Shown: positions 36,372 through 45,788 of the stretch, one piece after another
Position numbering within the stretch: position 1 is the stretch's first letter
How the letters are laid out: every line of letters starts with the position of its first letter
Assembly: GCF_014530035.1 (NCBI RefSeq)
Contig: NZ_JACVMX010000001.1
Span: 434,001-498,000 of the forward strand
From: Leucobacter sp. cx-328
GTDB taxonomy: Bacteria; Actinomycetota; Actinomycetes; Actinomycetales; Microbacteriaceae
Direction of reading: 5' to 3'
Length of the DNA: 64,000 bases
Notes under the pieces: model-generated
Told to the model about the DNA's origin: nothing
Databases searched by the model: none
What the model saw: the letters and a program-made list of their open reading frames with translations, nothing else
Made by a program: the position numbers and the translations under genes

Positions 36372-38453
36372 ATGATGAGAAGCATCCTGACGGCCGTGGT
36401 TTCGGCGATCGAGGCGTGTGCCGTAGGGCTTGCCGCGTTCGTCGTGATTGTTTTGGGCGCGCTCCTGGTCTGGTGGCAGGCGTTTGACCTTGCCGCAGAT
36501 CCTGGTGTCGTCTTCGAGGGAGCCGCATCACTGTGGTCTCTTGCGTTCTTCGTGCCGCTTGGCTTCGAAGTGCCTATTGAAACAATGGCGGCTCTTGGGC
36601 TCCCGCACGAGGCGATCACCGTGATCTTCTCTCTTGCGCCACTCGGCGTCACATTTGGTGTCGTGGCGTTAGCAATTCGTGCCGGGTGGCGCTGGGCCGG
36701 CCGTGGCCTGGAAGCCGGCCTTGGCGGCGTCGTGGGTAGCGGCCTTGGTATCGGGGTGTTTGCGACGGTCATGGCACAGTTCTCGGTGAGCTCGATGTGG
36801 CCGATGGCCGGGCGCATCCTCATGCCAGTCATGGTGTACCTCGTCAGTGTCGCGGTAGGTTCGCTTGCCTATGTGCTGACGAAACGTCCCGCGACGTGGC
36901 AGGCAATACTCCGTCGAACCGAGAAACAGCTTGCAGAGTTCAACGTGCCCAACGCGGCATCGTTCGGTGCACGGTTTAACGAGACGATCTTTATCTCTGC
37001 GCTGCTGTTCGTCGGCTTCGCTGGCCTCGCGGCCTGTGGGGTTGGCATCTCACTCTTTGGTCAGTTTGCCGAGGCGATCGCCATCACCCAGGGGCTGCAG
37101 CTCGATGGGTGGGGAGTTGTCAGTATTTGGATCGCAGAGCTCTTGTACCTGCCGGTCGCTTGGATCTGGGGAGGCGCATGGCTGACAGGTGCGAGTGTCG
37201 ACCTCGGCGGTGGAGGCTTCTCTGCCTTTGGCAGCCCTGATGCGCTACTTCCTGCGTTCCCGCTGTTTGCTGCGTTGCCTGAGGGCTGGGGTGCGCTCGG
37301 GCTGCTTGTGCCGCTCGGCGTAGTACTCCTCGGTGTCATCGCCGGGCACGCGGTTACCCGCCGTTTCGAAGGTCGCTCACCGCTCTCGCTGCTTGGCCCC
37401 GTGCTCAGCGCGTCTGCGCTGGTCGGTCTGGCGTGGGTGCTGCTCTCGGTGATGTCTGCGGGCTCACTTGGCCCAGGCACCCTCGCTGAAGCAGGTCCGA
37501 ACGGCTGGGCTGTGGGCGGGTTGCTTGCTGGCGAACTCGCGTTTGGCGGTGTCATCGGCCTGTACACGGCCCAGGCTGGCATTCTCAGCGGCCGCACCGA
37601 CTCACAACATGAACACGCCCCTCTGGGGGCCGTTTCCCCTCATCCAGACGGTGAAGACGCGACGGTGCAGGCAGCTCGTGCAGAACGTAGCCGCACCCCC
37701 TGGTGGACGCTCGGTGATCGTGCGGGCCAGCCGGAGACCGGGCCGATTACGACTGAACCCGGTGACCGACCAGCTGGCAATCTCACGGGTGGCACCGACG
37801 ACAAAGACACCGATGACGAAGGCGTGACTGCGGCGGTGACCGATGTGGTTGTCGACGCGTCACGAACGACGACGGGCCAGGCAAGCTCGGCAGACATGGG
37901 CGTAACCGCGGCGAAGGATGCCGAGGCCACCGACCCCGAAATGCGGGACACGGGTGATTTACCAGCACCGATCTCGCTGAGTGCATTCGCAGAGCGGCAA
38001 GCCACAGAAGCAGCGGAAGCCGCAGAAGCTGCTGAAGCAGCCGCTGAGGAAGCTGCTCTGGCCGATGCCGCGTTTGCCGGCATGGACTACCACGACAGTG
38101 GTGCAACGGCTCCCGGTGATGATCACTACGAAACCGAGACCCTCGGGACGGCAGACTTCGGCACCTCGTTCTTCGGTGGAGGAGACGACACCGTTGATGC
38201 GACAGAAGGCCTCGATACGTCGGACGAACAGCGAGAGACGCCACTGTACGACCGCGAGGCTGAGGCCCGTGCCGAGGCCGCGGCTGCAGCCGAGCGAGAA
38301 CTTGAGCGTCAGCGCGCAGCTGCCGGGCCAGCACAGAAAGCCGCAGAAGAAGAAGCTGCGATCGCCGCATACTCGTGGGACAGCGAGCCTGATTCGCCGC
38401 AGCCTGACGAAGGGTCGCATCGGGGTTGGCGAAAGGGTCCAAAGAAGCGCTAG
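36372..38453 (+). CDS. DUF6350 family polytopic membrane protein
   Basis: A 693-residue protein. The first 420 residues contain about 9-10 hydrophobic helices; a conserved-looking WGGAWLTGASVDLGGGGFSAFG loop lies between helices. The remaining 270 residues are a hydrophilic, acidic, Ala/Glu/Asp-rich tail with little predicted fold, including repeated AEA/EAA steps around residues 537-560. The position after sucCD and before purN is typical of this family in actinobacteria, where members are sometimes annotated as cell division protein PerM. The long tail is unusual in length and may be species-specific. Function is not established. Confidence 0.82.
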   Translation: MMRSILTAVVSAIEACAVGLAAFVVIVLGALLVWWQAFDLAADPGVVFEGAASLWSLAFFVPLGFEVPIETMAALGLPHEAITVIFSLAPLGVTFGVVALAIRAGWRWAGRGLEAGLGGVVGSGLGIGVFATVMAQFSVSSMWPMAGRILMPVMVYLVSVAVGSLAYVLTKRPATWQAILRRTEKQLAEFNVPNAASFGARFNETIFISALLFVGFAGLAACGVGISLFGQFAEAIAITQGLQLDGWGVVSIWIAELLYLPVAWIWGGAWLTGASVDLGGGGFSAFGSPDALLPAFPLFAALPEGWGALGLLVPLGVVLLGVIAGHAVTRRFEGRSPLSLLGPVLSASALVGLAWVLLSVMSAGSLGPGTLAEAGPNGWAVGGLLAGELAFGGVIGLYTAQAGILSGRTDSQHEHAPLGAVSPHPDGEDATVQAARAERSRTPWWTLGDRAGQPETGPITTEPGDRPAGNLTGGTDDKDTDDEGVTAAVTDVVVDASRTTTGQASSADMGVTAAKDAEATDPEMRDTGDLPAPISLSAFAERQATEAAEAAEAAEAAAEEAALADAAFAGMDYHDSGATAPGDDHYETETLGTADFGTSFFGGGDDTVDATEGLDTSDEQRETPLYDREAEARAEAAAAAERELERQRAAAGPAQKAAEEEAAIAAYSWDSEPDSPQPDEGSHRGWRKGPKKR

Positions 38454-38469
38454 GGTAAGAGGCGTTATC

Positions 38470-38556
38470 CACGGGAATCCTGACGCGCAGGGTTGAGAGG
38501 AAGCTCGCGAGCTTCGACCGTTCAACCTGATCTGGTTCATACCAGCGGAGGAAGGA
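38470..38556 (+). promoter_or_regulatory. TPP riboswitch (THI element)
   Basis: The region carries the TPP aptamer core: GGGTTGAGAGG near 38490, then ACCTGATCTGGTTCATACC and AGCGGAGGAAGG at 38525-38555, with a variable P3 hairpin (AAGCTCGCGAGCTT) between. The ribosome-binding GGAGGAAGGAAG lies at the 3' edge of the aptamer, 10-20 bases before the thiB start. Ligand binding should therefore hide it and reduce translation of the thiamine transporter. No terminator hairpin is visible between aptamer and gene. Confidence 0.95.
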
Positions 38557-38566
38557 AGCCATAACT

Positions 38567-39658
38567 ATGCGCGCCTACAACCCCATCGTTCGTCGCTCGC
38601 TCACCGCATCTGTTGCGGCTCTTGCACTGATCTCACTCAGTGCGTGCTCGAGCGCTCCCGAAGCCAAAAGCAACGATGTCACGATTATCGTGCACGACAG
38701 CTTTGTCGATGGTCCCGAGTTCGAAGCAGCCGCAAGCGCGGCAACCGGCTACGACGTGAAGGTCGTCACCGCGGGTGACGGTGGCGAGCTCACGAACAAG
38801 CTCGTACTCACGAAGAACGCTCCCATCGCAGATGCTTTCTTCGGCGTCGACAACACCTTCGCATCTCGCCTCGTCGAAAACGAGGTCGTTGACGCCTACG
38901 AGCCGCAGGACATGCCCGCATCGGCAATTCAGCACGCCCTCGCGACAGACGGCGCTCCAGCCGGCAACGCAGACCGCCAGTTCGCGATGGTCGGTATCGA
39001 TCGCGGCGCGACCTGCATGAACATTGACCCCGCCTGGTTCGCCGAGAAGCAGCTCGCTGAGCCTGTCACCTTCGAAGACCTCGCGAAGCCCGAGTACCAG
39101 GGCCTCACCGTGCTCATCGATCCGCTCTCGTCGTCGACCGGTGCATCGTTCCTTGCTAGCACAGTCGCAGCGTTTGGCGAGGACGGCTACAACGCTTATT
39201 GGCAGAGCCTCGTTGACAATGACGCCCGCGTCGCGCAGGGCTGGGACGAGGCGTATTACGGTCAATTCACCCAGGGGGGCGAGGGCACGTACCCGATCGT
39301 GCTTTCGTACAGCTCGTCGCCCGCTTGGACCGTGACCGAAGATGGCAAGGCCACCACGACCAAGGCCCTCCTCGAGACCTGCTCCACGCAGGTCGAGTAC
39401 GCGGGCGTGCTGAACGGCGCAGCGAACAAGGAAGGCGCAGAGGCCGTCGTTGACTACCTGCTGTCGTTCGAGTTCCAGCAGCAGATCCCCGATGCAATGT
39501 ACATGTACCCGGTTGATGAGGCCGTCGAAATGCCTGAGGCATGGGCGTCCTTCGCGCCGATGCCCACGGCTGAGCAGTCACATGACCTGCTCCCCGCTGA
39601 GATTGAGGCTGGCCGCGAGACCTGGCTGAAGCAGATCAGCGCAACGCTCGGCCTGTGA
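38567..39658 (+). CDS. thiB: Thiamine ABC transporter, substrate-binding lipoprotein
   Basis: A 363-residue extracellular binding protein. The signal peptide ends in the lipobox LSAC, so Cys 27 is the lipid anchor. The mature part is a class II periplasmic-binding fold with TbpA-like features: IIVHDSFVDGPEF, ADAFFGVDNTFASRLVENEVVDAYEP, IDRGATCMNID and YPIVLSYSSSPAW. It binds thiamine, thiamine phosphate or TPP. A TPP riboswitch directly upstream and the permease/ATPase genes downstream make the assignment secure. Confidence 0.93.
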   Translation: MRAYNPIVRRSLTASVAALALISLSACSSAPEAKSNDVTIIVHDSFVDGPEFEAAASAATGYDVKVVTAGDGGELTNKLVLTKNAPIADAFFGVDNTFASRLVENEVVDAYEPQDMPASAIQHALATDGAPAGNADRQFAMVGIDRGATCMNIDPAWFAEKQLAEPVTFEDLAKPEYQGLTVLIDPLSSSTGASFLASTVAAFGEDGYNAYWQSLVDNDARVAQGWDEAYYGQFTQGGEGTYPIVLSYSSSPAWTVTEDGKATTTKALLETCSTQVEYAGVLNGAANKEGAEAVVDYLLSFEFQQQIPDAMYMYPVDEAVEMPEAWASFAPMPTAEQSHDLLPAEIEAGRETWLKQISATLGL

Positions 39659-41352
39659 CAAGGAACCCCTGGCGAGCAGCGGGGTGGGCGATCGCGGTTG
39701 CAATTCCGCTCGCCTTCCTCGCACTCTTCTTCCTCTGGCCGGTCGTCGCACTCATCGCGACGGGCCTCGTCGAAGATGGTCGGGTATCGCTTGCGGCGTT
39801 CGGTGACGCGGCGGCGGATCCGCGCACCTGGCGCGTGCTCGGCAACACCCTCGCGCAGGCCAGCAGCGCTACCGCGATCGCGCTGCTGCTCGGCTTGCCG
39901 GCAGCGTACGTGCTGTACCGCCTGGAGTTCCGCGGCCGCGGGCTCCTGCGCGGGTTCCTCACGGTGCCGTTCGTTCTTCCGACCGTTGTCGTCGGCATCG
40001 CATTTACCTCGCTGTTCGGACCGGGCGGATCGCTGAATTGGCTCGGCCTTGACGGATCGTTTCTCGCGATCGTCCTCGCGCTCGTGTTCTTCAATATCAC
40101 GGTCGTCGCGCGCACCGTCGGTGGTTTCTGGTCGCAGCTCGACACCCGCAGCGCTGAGGCCGCCCGGATGCTCGGCGCGAGTCCCGCGCGCGCGTTCGCA
40201 ACGATCACGCTGCCGGCGCTCGCGCCCGCGATCGCATCGGCCGCGGCGCTCGTATTTCTCTTCTGCGCAACGTCGTTCGGCGTCGTCTTGATTCTCGGTG
40301 GCCGCGAGTTCGCAAATATCGAGACTGAGATCTACCGACTGACGGTGCAGTTCCTCGATCTGCGCGGAGCGGCCGTGCTGTCAATTACCCAGTTCGTCAT
40401 CATCGTGCTGGTGCTCTGGGTGTCGGCACGTCTGAAGCGAGCGGGCAGCCGCTCGGGCGAGCAATCGGCGAGCATTCGCCGCGAGCGGGCAGGTGCACGC
40501 AGGGCGCGGATCACCGACCTCCCCGTCATCCTCATCTTTACGGCGACCGTGCTCTTCGTGCATCTCGCGCCACTCCTGTCGCTGCTGCTGCGCTCGTTGC
40601 GCGCGCCAGACGGGAGCTGGAGCTTCGCGGGGTACGTATCACTCGTGAAGCCGCACGAGACCTCGCCGTTGCGGGGGAGCGTTTTCGACGCGATGGGACT
40701 GTCGATTGGCATTGCGCTTATCGCGACCGCGATTGCGGTGCTGCTCGGCTCTCTCGTCGCCCTCGTACTCTCGCGCAAGCCGCGCGCCCCCGGGCTCAAG
40801 CGGGCGATCTCGCTGTATGACGGCGCCATGATGCTGCCGCTCGGCATCTCAGCTGTGACGCTCGGTTTTGGCCTGCTACTTACGATGCACCGGCCGCTCG
40901 GCATCGGCATCGACCTGCGTACGTCGACCGTGCTCATCCCGATCGCGCAGGCACTTGTTGCGTTGCCGCTCGTGGTGCGCACCATCCTGCCGGTACTGAA
41001 CAGCATTGATCAGCGCACGCGCGAGGCGGCGATGATGCTTGGTGCGACACCGATGCACGTGCTCCGCACGATTGATGTGCCGCTGCTCGGGCGATCCGCT
41101 GGCCTTGCCGTTGGCTTTGCATTCGCTGCATCGCTCGGTGAGTTTGGGGCGACGTCGTTCCTCGTGCGTCCGGACGCCCAGACGCTTCCCGTCGCGATCG
41201 CGGCCCTTGCATCGCATCCGGATCCTGCGAGCTACGCATCAGCACTCGCTGCCGCGGTCGTGCTTGGCGTGGTGACTGCAACGATCATGCTCCTCGCGGA
41301 GCGCATGAGATTTGATACTGTCGCCGCAGGCGGAACAGGAGGCGAGTGGTGA
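39655..41352 (+). CDS. thiP: Thiamine ABC transporter permease
   Basis: A 565-residue permease made of two fused MetI-like units, about 12 membrane helices in total, as in ThiP. Each half carries an EAA loop: SAEAARMLGASPARAFATITLPALAPAIASA in the first and TREAAMMLGATPMHVLRTIDVPLLGRSAGLA in the second. It starts at GTG 39655 with a 4-base overlap onto thiB. It forms the channel of the thiamine importer with ThiB and ThiQ. Confidence 0.93.
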   Translation: MTRNPWRAAGWAIAVAIPLAFLALFFLWPVVALIATGLVEDGRVSLAAFGDAAADPRTWRVLGNTLAQASSATAIALLLGLPAAYVLYRLEFRGRGLLRGFLTVPFVLPTVVVGIAFTSLFGPGGSLNWLGLDGSFLAIVLALVFFNITVVARTVGGFWSQLDTRSAEAARMLGASPARAFATITLPALAPAIASAAALVFLFCATSFGVVLILGGREFANIETEIYRLTVQFLDLRGAAVLSITQFVIIVLVLWVSARLKRAGSRSGEQSASIRRERAGARRARITDLPVILIFTATVLFVHLAPLLSLLLRSLRAPDGSWSFAGYVSLVKPHETSPLRGSVFDAMGLSIGIALIATAIAVLLGSLVALVLSRKPRAPGLKRAISLYDGAMMLPLGISAVTLGFGLLLTMHRPLGIGIDLRTSTVLIPIAQALVALPLVVRTILPVLNSIDQRTREAAMMLGATPMHVLRTIDVPLLGRSAGLAVGFAFAASLGEFGATSFLVRPDAQTLPVAIAALASHPDPASYASALAAAVVLGVVTATIMLLAERMRFDTVAAGGTGGEW

Positions 41353-42062
41353 TAACCCAACCGCGCAACAGCAACACCGGCCTCGCGGTCGAAAACGTCA
41401 CCGTGGGTTACTCCCGCGACATTGATGTCGTGAGCAACGCTTCGTTCACTGTGCCGCAGGGCGAGGTTGTCGCGTTGCTCGGCGCATCTGGCAGCGGCAA
41501 GTCGACCCTGCTACGCGCGATCGCCGGGCTCGAACCCGTGCGTGCCGGGCGAATCACCTGGCACGGCACAGACCTCGCCGATGTCGCCCCGCACAAGCGA
41601 GGCTTTGGGCTCGTCTTCCAAGATGGCCAGCTCTTCACCCACCGCACGGTCGCGGAGAACGTCGCGTATGGTCTGCGTGTGCAGCGCATGCCAAAAGAGG
41701 AGCGCGAGGCGCGCGTCACCGAGCTGCTTGAGCTTGTCGGTTTGCCCGGCACCCACGCCCGTCGGGTGACCGAACTGTCGGGCGGCGAGCGACAGCGGAT
41801 CGCGCTCGCGCGTTCCCTCGCCCCCAGGCCAGGGCTCCTGCTCCTCGACGAGCCCCTCTCAGCGCTCGACCGCGAACTGCGCGAGCGCCTTGCGACCGAC
41901 CTCGCTGCGATGCTCCGCGCGACGCACACGACCGCGATTCTTGTCACACATGATGAGGGCGAGGCCGACGTGATCGCCGATCGCGTGCTCCGCGTGCGCG
42001 CGGGCGCCGTCACTGAAGCGGCGCCCGAGGCTGGCGCTGCAGCGGTGGGGGAGCAGGCGTGA
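41346..42062 (+). CDS. thiQ: Thiamine ABC transporter ATP-binding protein
   Basis: A 238-residue ABC ATPase with Walker A GASGSGKS at 46-53, Q-loop VFQDGQLFTHRTVAENV, signature LSGGERQRIALARSL, Walker B LLLLDEPLSALD and the switch His in VTHDEGEADV. It energises ThiP. It overlaps thiP by 7 bases, starting at tandem GTG codons (41346/41349), and overlaps the next gene by 4, so the operon is tightly coupled. Confidence 0.93.
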   Translation: MVITQPRNSNTGLAVENVTVGYSRDIDVVSNASFTVPQGEVVALLGASGSGKSTLLRAIAGLEPVRAGRITWHGTDLADVAPHKRGFGLVFQDGQLFTHRTVAENVAYGLRVQRMPKEEREARVTELLELVGLPGTHARRVTELSGGERQRIALARSLAPRPGLLLLDEPLSALDRELRERLATDLAAMLRATHTTAILVTHDEGEADVIADRVLRVRAGAVTEAAPEAGAAAVGEQA

Positions 42063-42622
42063 GCCGCGGGCAGGCCGTGAGCGCTGCGGTAGCCGAGCGG
42101 GTGCTGCGATCCGCGCCCCGTGACATGCGCGCGGGGATCGTTTTCATCGATGGCCATTCGGGCGCAGGCAAGACCACACTCGCGCGCGAAGTGCAGGACG
42201 CGCTCGCGACTCGCACGGGTGTCGCTCCGCAGATCGTGAGTATGGACGAGCTGTACCCGGGTTGGGATGGCCTCTCAGCCGGTAGCGCGAGCCTCGCCAG
42301 GGTCATCACCGACGGCGCTTATCAGCGTTACGACTGGCACGCCGCCGCCTTCGCAGAGACGCGGGCGCTCGCGACCGACCGGCTCGTGATCTTTGAAGGG
42401 TGCGGATCCATTTCGCCCGACGCCATCGAAGCCGCAGCCGCTCGGGGCTGGTCGTATGCGCTGTGGCTCGCACTTCCGCAGAAGACCAGGAAAGCGCGCG
42501 CGCTCGCCCGGGACGGCGAAATGTTCGCTCCGCACTGGGATGCGTGGGCCGCACAGGAAGCTGAGCTCTTCGCGCGCACGCAGCCGCTCGCAGTTGCCGA
42601 CGAAGTGATCCATCCCGCGTGA
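42059..42622 (+). CDS. P-loop kinase-like protein, unknown substrate
   Basis: A 187-residue P-loop NTPase with Walker A GHSGAGKTT at 32-40, an MDELYPGWDGL motif that resembles the substrate-binding DDFY region of uridine kinase-like enzymes, IFEGCGSISP as a Walker-B-like strand, and a lid region KTRKARALARDGEMFAPHWDAW. It most resembles small nucleoside or nicotinamide riboside kinase-type proteins. It overlaps thiQ by 4 bases in the TPP-riboswitch operon, which suggests a part in thiamine salvage, but this is inference. purN follows from its own promoter. Confidence 0.8.
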   Translation: MSRGQAVSAAVAERVLRSAPRDMRAGIVFIDGHSGAGKTTLAREVQDALATRTGVAPQIVSMDELYPGWDGLSAGSASLARVITDGAYQRYDWHAAAFAETRALATDRLVIFEGCGSISPDAIEAAAARGWSYALWLALPQKTRKARALARDGEMFAPHWDAWAAQEAELFARTQPLAVADEVIHPA

Positions 42623-42687
42623 CCCGATACGTACGAGCGACCGCACAGTGCACGCATTGGGCGCGGATCGCCCTGGGCCACACAAGG

Positions 42688-42693
42688 TAGACT
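42688..42693 (+). promoter_or_regulatory. -10 box TAGACT before purN
   Basis: TAGACT (in AAGGTAGACTG) ends 6 bases before GTG 42700. This implies a leaderless purN mRNA separate from the thiamine operon. Confidence 0.55.
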
Positions 42694-42699
42694 GTCCCC

Positions 42700-43296
42700 G
42701 TGCTGAAAATCGCCGTGCTTATCTCTGGAAGTGGCAGTAACCTCAAGTCACTCATCGACGCCACCAATGATCCCGCGTACCCCGTGCAGATCGTGTGCGT
42801 CGGTGCAGACACCGATGCCGCTGGCCTGGCCTACGCAGCGGAAGCTGGGATTCCGAACTTCATCGTTCGCCCTGCCGACTTTGCGAGCCGTGCAGACTGG
42901 GGCACCGCGTTTGCTGAGGCGATCCGCGCCCACGATGCTGACCTCGTGGTGAGCGCAGGTCTCATGCGCATTCTGCCAGCGAACTTCGTCAACGAGTTCT
43001 CGCCAGCGCTTATCAATACGCACCCCGCACTTCTCCCGCTGTACCCGGGGGCGCATGCGGTGCGCGACGCGCTTGCCGCGGGTGCGACCGAGACCGGCGT
43101 CACCGTGCACATCATCGACGAAGGCGTCGACACTGGCCCCGTGCTGCGACAGGCAGCCGTGCAGATCGCTCCTGGTGAGATCGAAGCCGACCTCCACGAG
43201 CGCATCAAGCAGGTCGAGCGACCACTGCTTGCCGACACCATTCGTGCGATCGCGGAGGGCGAGATTCGCCTTGCCGAGGTCGCAGCAGCCCACTAG
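42700..43296 (+). CDS. purN: Phosphoribosylglycinamide formyltransferase
   Basis: A 198-residue GAR transformylase, step 3 of purine synthesis, using 10-formyl-tetrahydrofolate. The N-terminal phosphate site is [16 protein letters not shown]. The catalytic trio lies in [18 protein letters not shown] (Asn and His) and [12 protein letters not shown] (Asp). It starts at GTG 42700 and is followed 28 bases later by purH, so the two folate-dependent purine steps are probably co-transcribed. Confidence 0.95.
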   Translation: MLKIAVLISGSGSNLKSLIDATNDPAYPVQIVCVGADTDAAGLAYAAEAGIPNFIVRPADFASRADWGTAFAEAIRAHDADLVVSAGLMRILPANFVNEFSPALINTHPALLPLYPGAHAVRDALAAGATETGVTVHIIDEGVDTGPVLRQAAVQIAPGEIEADLHERIKQVERPLLADTIRAIAEGEIRLAEVAAAH

Positions 43297-43324
43297 ACGC
43301 CCGTTACCGACCGTAAGGAATCAC

Positions 43325-45004
43325 ATGGCAGTTCAGAGCCAGGACCCGAGCCTCTACGAACACCGCGACCGCATTGAGGTGCGCCGCGCGCTCATCTCGG
43401 TGAGCGACAAGACCCGCCTCACCGAGCTGGCAGCAGCACTCAACGACGCTGGCGTTGAGATTGTTTCGACCGGTTCGACCGCGTCGACCATCCGCGACAC
43501 CGGCATCCCCGTGACCGACGTCAAGGACGTCACCGGCTTCGCCGAGGCACTCGACGGCCGCGTGAAGACCCTGCACCCCGCTGTGCACTCGGGCCTGCTC
43601 GCTGACCTCCGTCTCGCGGATCACCGCAACCAGATGGAAGAGCTCGGCTTCAAGCCTTTCGAGCTCGTCATCGTGAACCTCTACCCGTTCGAGCAGACCG
43701 TTGCAGCAGGCAAGCCCGCAGCTGACGTCATCGAGAACGTGGACATCGGAGGCCCCGCAATGGTTCGCGCAACCGCGAAGAACCACGCGAACGCGGCAAT
43801 CGTTGTCTCGCCGACCCGCTACGACGAGGTCATCGCAGCAGTCAAGGAGGGTGGCACCACCCTCGAGCTGCGTCGCTCGCTCGCAACCGAGGCGTTCATT
43901 CACACCGCAAACTACGACGGTGCGGTTGCAAACTGGTTCCTTGAGCAGGAAGAAGCAGGCTGGAATGCCGATGCTGCTGCCGCAGCCGCTGCTGACTTCA
44001 TCGACGACGAGGGCGAAGAGTCGCTCGACGCAATCTTCGAGTTCGACGAAGAGACCGGCGCAAAGGGCACCGTTGGCTTCGAGGTCTTCGGCCTCCGCGA
44101 GTCGGTGCTCCGCTACGGCGAGAACAGCCACCAGCGCGCAGCACTCTTCGCAGAGCACGACGGCGTTGGCATCGCACAGGCGACCCAGCTGCACGGCAAG
44201 CCCATGTCGTACAACAACTACGTTGACGCAGACGCAGCGCTCCGCGCAGCATACGACCACGAGCTGCCTGCAGTAGCGATCATCAAGCACGCGAACCCCT
44301 GTGGCATTGCGGTCTCGGCTGAGGGCATCGCTGCGGCACACAAGCTTGCACACGAATGCGACTCGGTGTCGGCATTCGGTGGCGTTATTGCTGCGAACCG
44401 CACCGTCACCAAGGAAATGGCAGAGACCGTTTCGGGTATCTTCACCGAGGTCGTCATCGCACCGGGCTTCGAGCCCGAGGCGCTTGCGATCCTCACCAAG
44501 AAGCCGAGCATCCGCCTGCTGGCACTGCCCGCAGACTTCTCGCAGAACCCCCTCGAGATGCGCCAGGTTTCGGGCGGCTTCCTGCTGCAGGACGCTGACC
44601 GTGACTTCAAGCCCGCATCGGACTGGGAGCTCGCAACCGGCGACGCAGTCGACGCTGCAATGCTCGCTGAACTCGAGTTCGCATGGCGCGCATGCCGCGC
44701 AGTGAAGTCGAACGGCATCCTCCTTGCACAGGCTGGCGCATCGGTCGGCGTTGGCATGGGCCAGGTCAACCGCGTTGACTCGTGCCGCCTCGCAGTCGAG
44801 CGCGCAGGCGAGCGTGCCAAGGGCTCGGTTGCAGCTTCGGATGCGTTCTTCCCGTTCGCAGACGGTCTCCAGGTACTCATCGATGCGGGCGTTCGCGCGG
44901 TCGTACAGCCCGGTGGCTCGGTTCGCGACGAAGAGGTCATCGCTGCTGCGAAGGCAGCTGGCATCACCATGTACTTCACGGGTGAGCGTCACTTCTTCCA
45001 CTAA
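43325..45004 (+). CDS. purH: Bifunctional AICAR formyltransferase / IMP cyclohydrolase
   Basis: A 559-residue PurH, which catalyses the last two steps of IMP synthesis. The N-terminal IMP cyclohydrolase (MGS-like) domain has [25 protein letters not shown] and [15 protein letters not shown]. The C-terminal transformylase has [39 protein letters not shown], and near the end [36 protein letters not shown]. Residues about 220-257 hold an acidic insertion ([19 protein letters not shown]) that makes it longer than the E. coli protein. ATG 43325 follows AAGGAA. A terminator follows. Confidence 0.95.
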   Translation: MAVQSQDPSLYEHRDRIEVRRALISVSDKTRLTELAAALNDAGVEIVSTGSTASTIRDTGIPVTDVKDVTGFAEALDGRVKTLHPAVHSGLLADLRLADHRNQMEELGFKPFELVIVNLYPFEQTVAAGKPAADVIENVDIGGPAMVRATAKNHANAAIVVSPTRYDEVIAAVKEGGTTLELRRSLATEAFIHTANYDGAVANWFLEQEEAGWNADAAAAAAADFIDDEGEESLDAIFEFDEETGAKGTVGFEVFGLRESVLRYGENSHQRAALFAEHDGVGIAQATQLHGKPMSYNNYVDADAALRAAYDHELPAVAIIKHANPCGIAVSAEGIAAAHKLAHECDSVSAFGGVIAANRTVTKEMAETVSGIFTEVVIAPGFEPEALAILTKKPSIRLLALPADFSQNPLEMRQVSGGFLLQDADRDFKPASDWELATGDAVDAAMLAELEFAWRACRAVKSNGILLAQAGASVGVGMGQVNRVDSCRLAVERAGERAKGSVAASDAFFPFADGLQVLIDAGVRAVVQPGGSVRDEEVIAAAKAAGITMYFTGERHFFH

Positions 45005-45042
45005 GCCGTGCGCTGGTGCTGAGCGCTAGCGCTCAGGAATGA

Positions 45043-45075
45043 GGCGGTCGTCGGGGGTTCCCGGCGGCCGCCTTT
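45043..45075 (+). terminator. Terminator after purH
   Basis: A 13-bp stem with two G-U pairs (45043-45055 with 45060-45072) is followed by TTTGTG. A separate perfect palindrome, CTGAGCGC-TA-GCGCTCAG, lies just upstream at about 45019-45036. Confidence 0.75.
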
Positions 45076-45178
45076 GTGCGTGGCTTGTGCGTGGGCGTGC
45101 TGCGTGCGTATCACGGCTCGAGTGCATCACCACAGCAGCTACTCAGGGGTTCGGGAGGAACCCCATGCAATTTGGACA

Positions 45179-45184
45179 TACGAT
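45179..45184 (+). promoter_or_regulatory. -10 box TACGAT before a small membrane protein gene
   Basis: TACGAT (in GGACATACGATG) ends 6 bases before ATG 45191, and no ribosome-binding site intervenes. Confidence 0.45.
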
Positions 45185-45190
45185 GTGAGT

Positions 45191-45541
45191 ATGGAAATTA
45201 TCAGGAACATCCTTCTCGTCCTGCACATCATTGCGTTCGCTGGCGTTGTTGCTGGCACTGTTGGCCAGCTCCCCAAGGTTAAGGAAGGCACCGCTCGCAT
45301 CAGCGGCGGCATCCTCCACAGCAGCCTGCTGCTCCTCATCACCGGTCTTGGTCTCGTCGGCATGTTCTATGCACGTGATCTCGAGCCGAACAACGCGAAG
45401 ATTGGCGTGAAGACCCTCGTGCTTCTCGCAATCATCGTTGTGACGCTCGTCAACAAGAAGAAGGAAAAGGTTTCGGGTGCCGTCATCGGCACCATCCTTG
45501 GCCTCGCTGTGGTCAACGTCGCGCTGGCGGTCGCCTGGTAA
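45191..45541 (+). CDS. Small four-helix membrane protein, hypothetical
   Basis: A 116-residue protein with four hydrophobic segments at about 4-26, 41-60, 72-88 and 95-115. They are separated by short charged loops (GQLPKVKEGTARISGG, ARDLEPNNAKIG, NKKKEKVSG). I do not recognise a named family; similar small integral membrane proteins are widespread in actinobacteria. It carries no catalytic motif. The longer open frame from 45074 has an unlikely cysteine-rich start and lacks a ribosome-binding site, so ATG 45191 is preferred, supported by the close -10-like box. Confidence 0.75.
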   Translation: MEIIRNILLVLHIIAFAGVVAGTVGQLPKVKEGTARISGGILHSSLLLLITGLGLVGMFYARDLEPNNAKIGVKTLVLLAIIVVTLVNKKKEKVSGAVIGTILGLAVVNVALAVAW

Positions 45542-45598
45542 TCACGCATAACCGTGCGCTGCTTGCTGGCGCGAGCAGCGCAATAGCGTACCAATGCA

Positions 45599-45638
45599 TT
45601 GAGGGCCTGTCCTGGAGAAATCCGGGACAGGCCCTCAA
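45599..45638. terminator. Long hairpin between the small membrane protein and META genes
   Basis: The arms at 45599-45614 and 45622-45638 form a stem of about 16 bp with one G-T pair and a short loop. There is no clear T-run on either strand. It sits between convergent genes. The following 150 bases (45639-45788) are AT-rich with no gene seen. Confidence 0.65.
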
Positions 45639-45788
45639 GCGTGTGTGGGATGTGGCGCTGCGATCCGCCGCCATGCTCTTCCCGTATATATGCGATCTGC
45701 GCTACATCTGCGAAAAATAGGCGCAAACATCATATTGACGGCCGATCACATATGAACGGCAAGTCCGGGGTAAAGCCAACCTAAGCAC

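Noticed and set aside
43304-45001. 565-codon open frame antisense to purH
   Set aside because: The plus strand encodes an intact, motif-complete PurH. The antisense frame is a by-product of GC-rich codon bias with cysteine-rich nonsense composition and no family resemblance.
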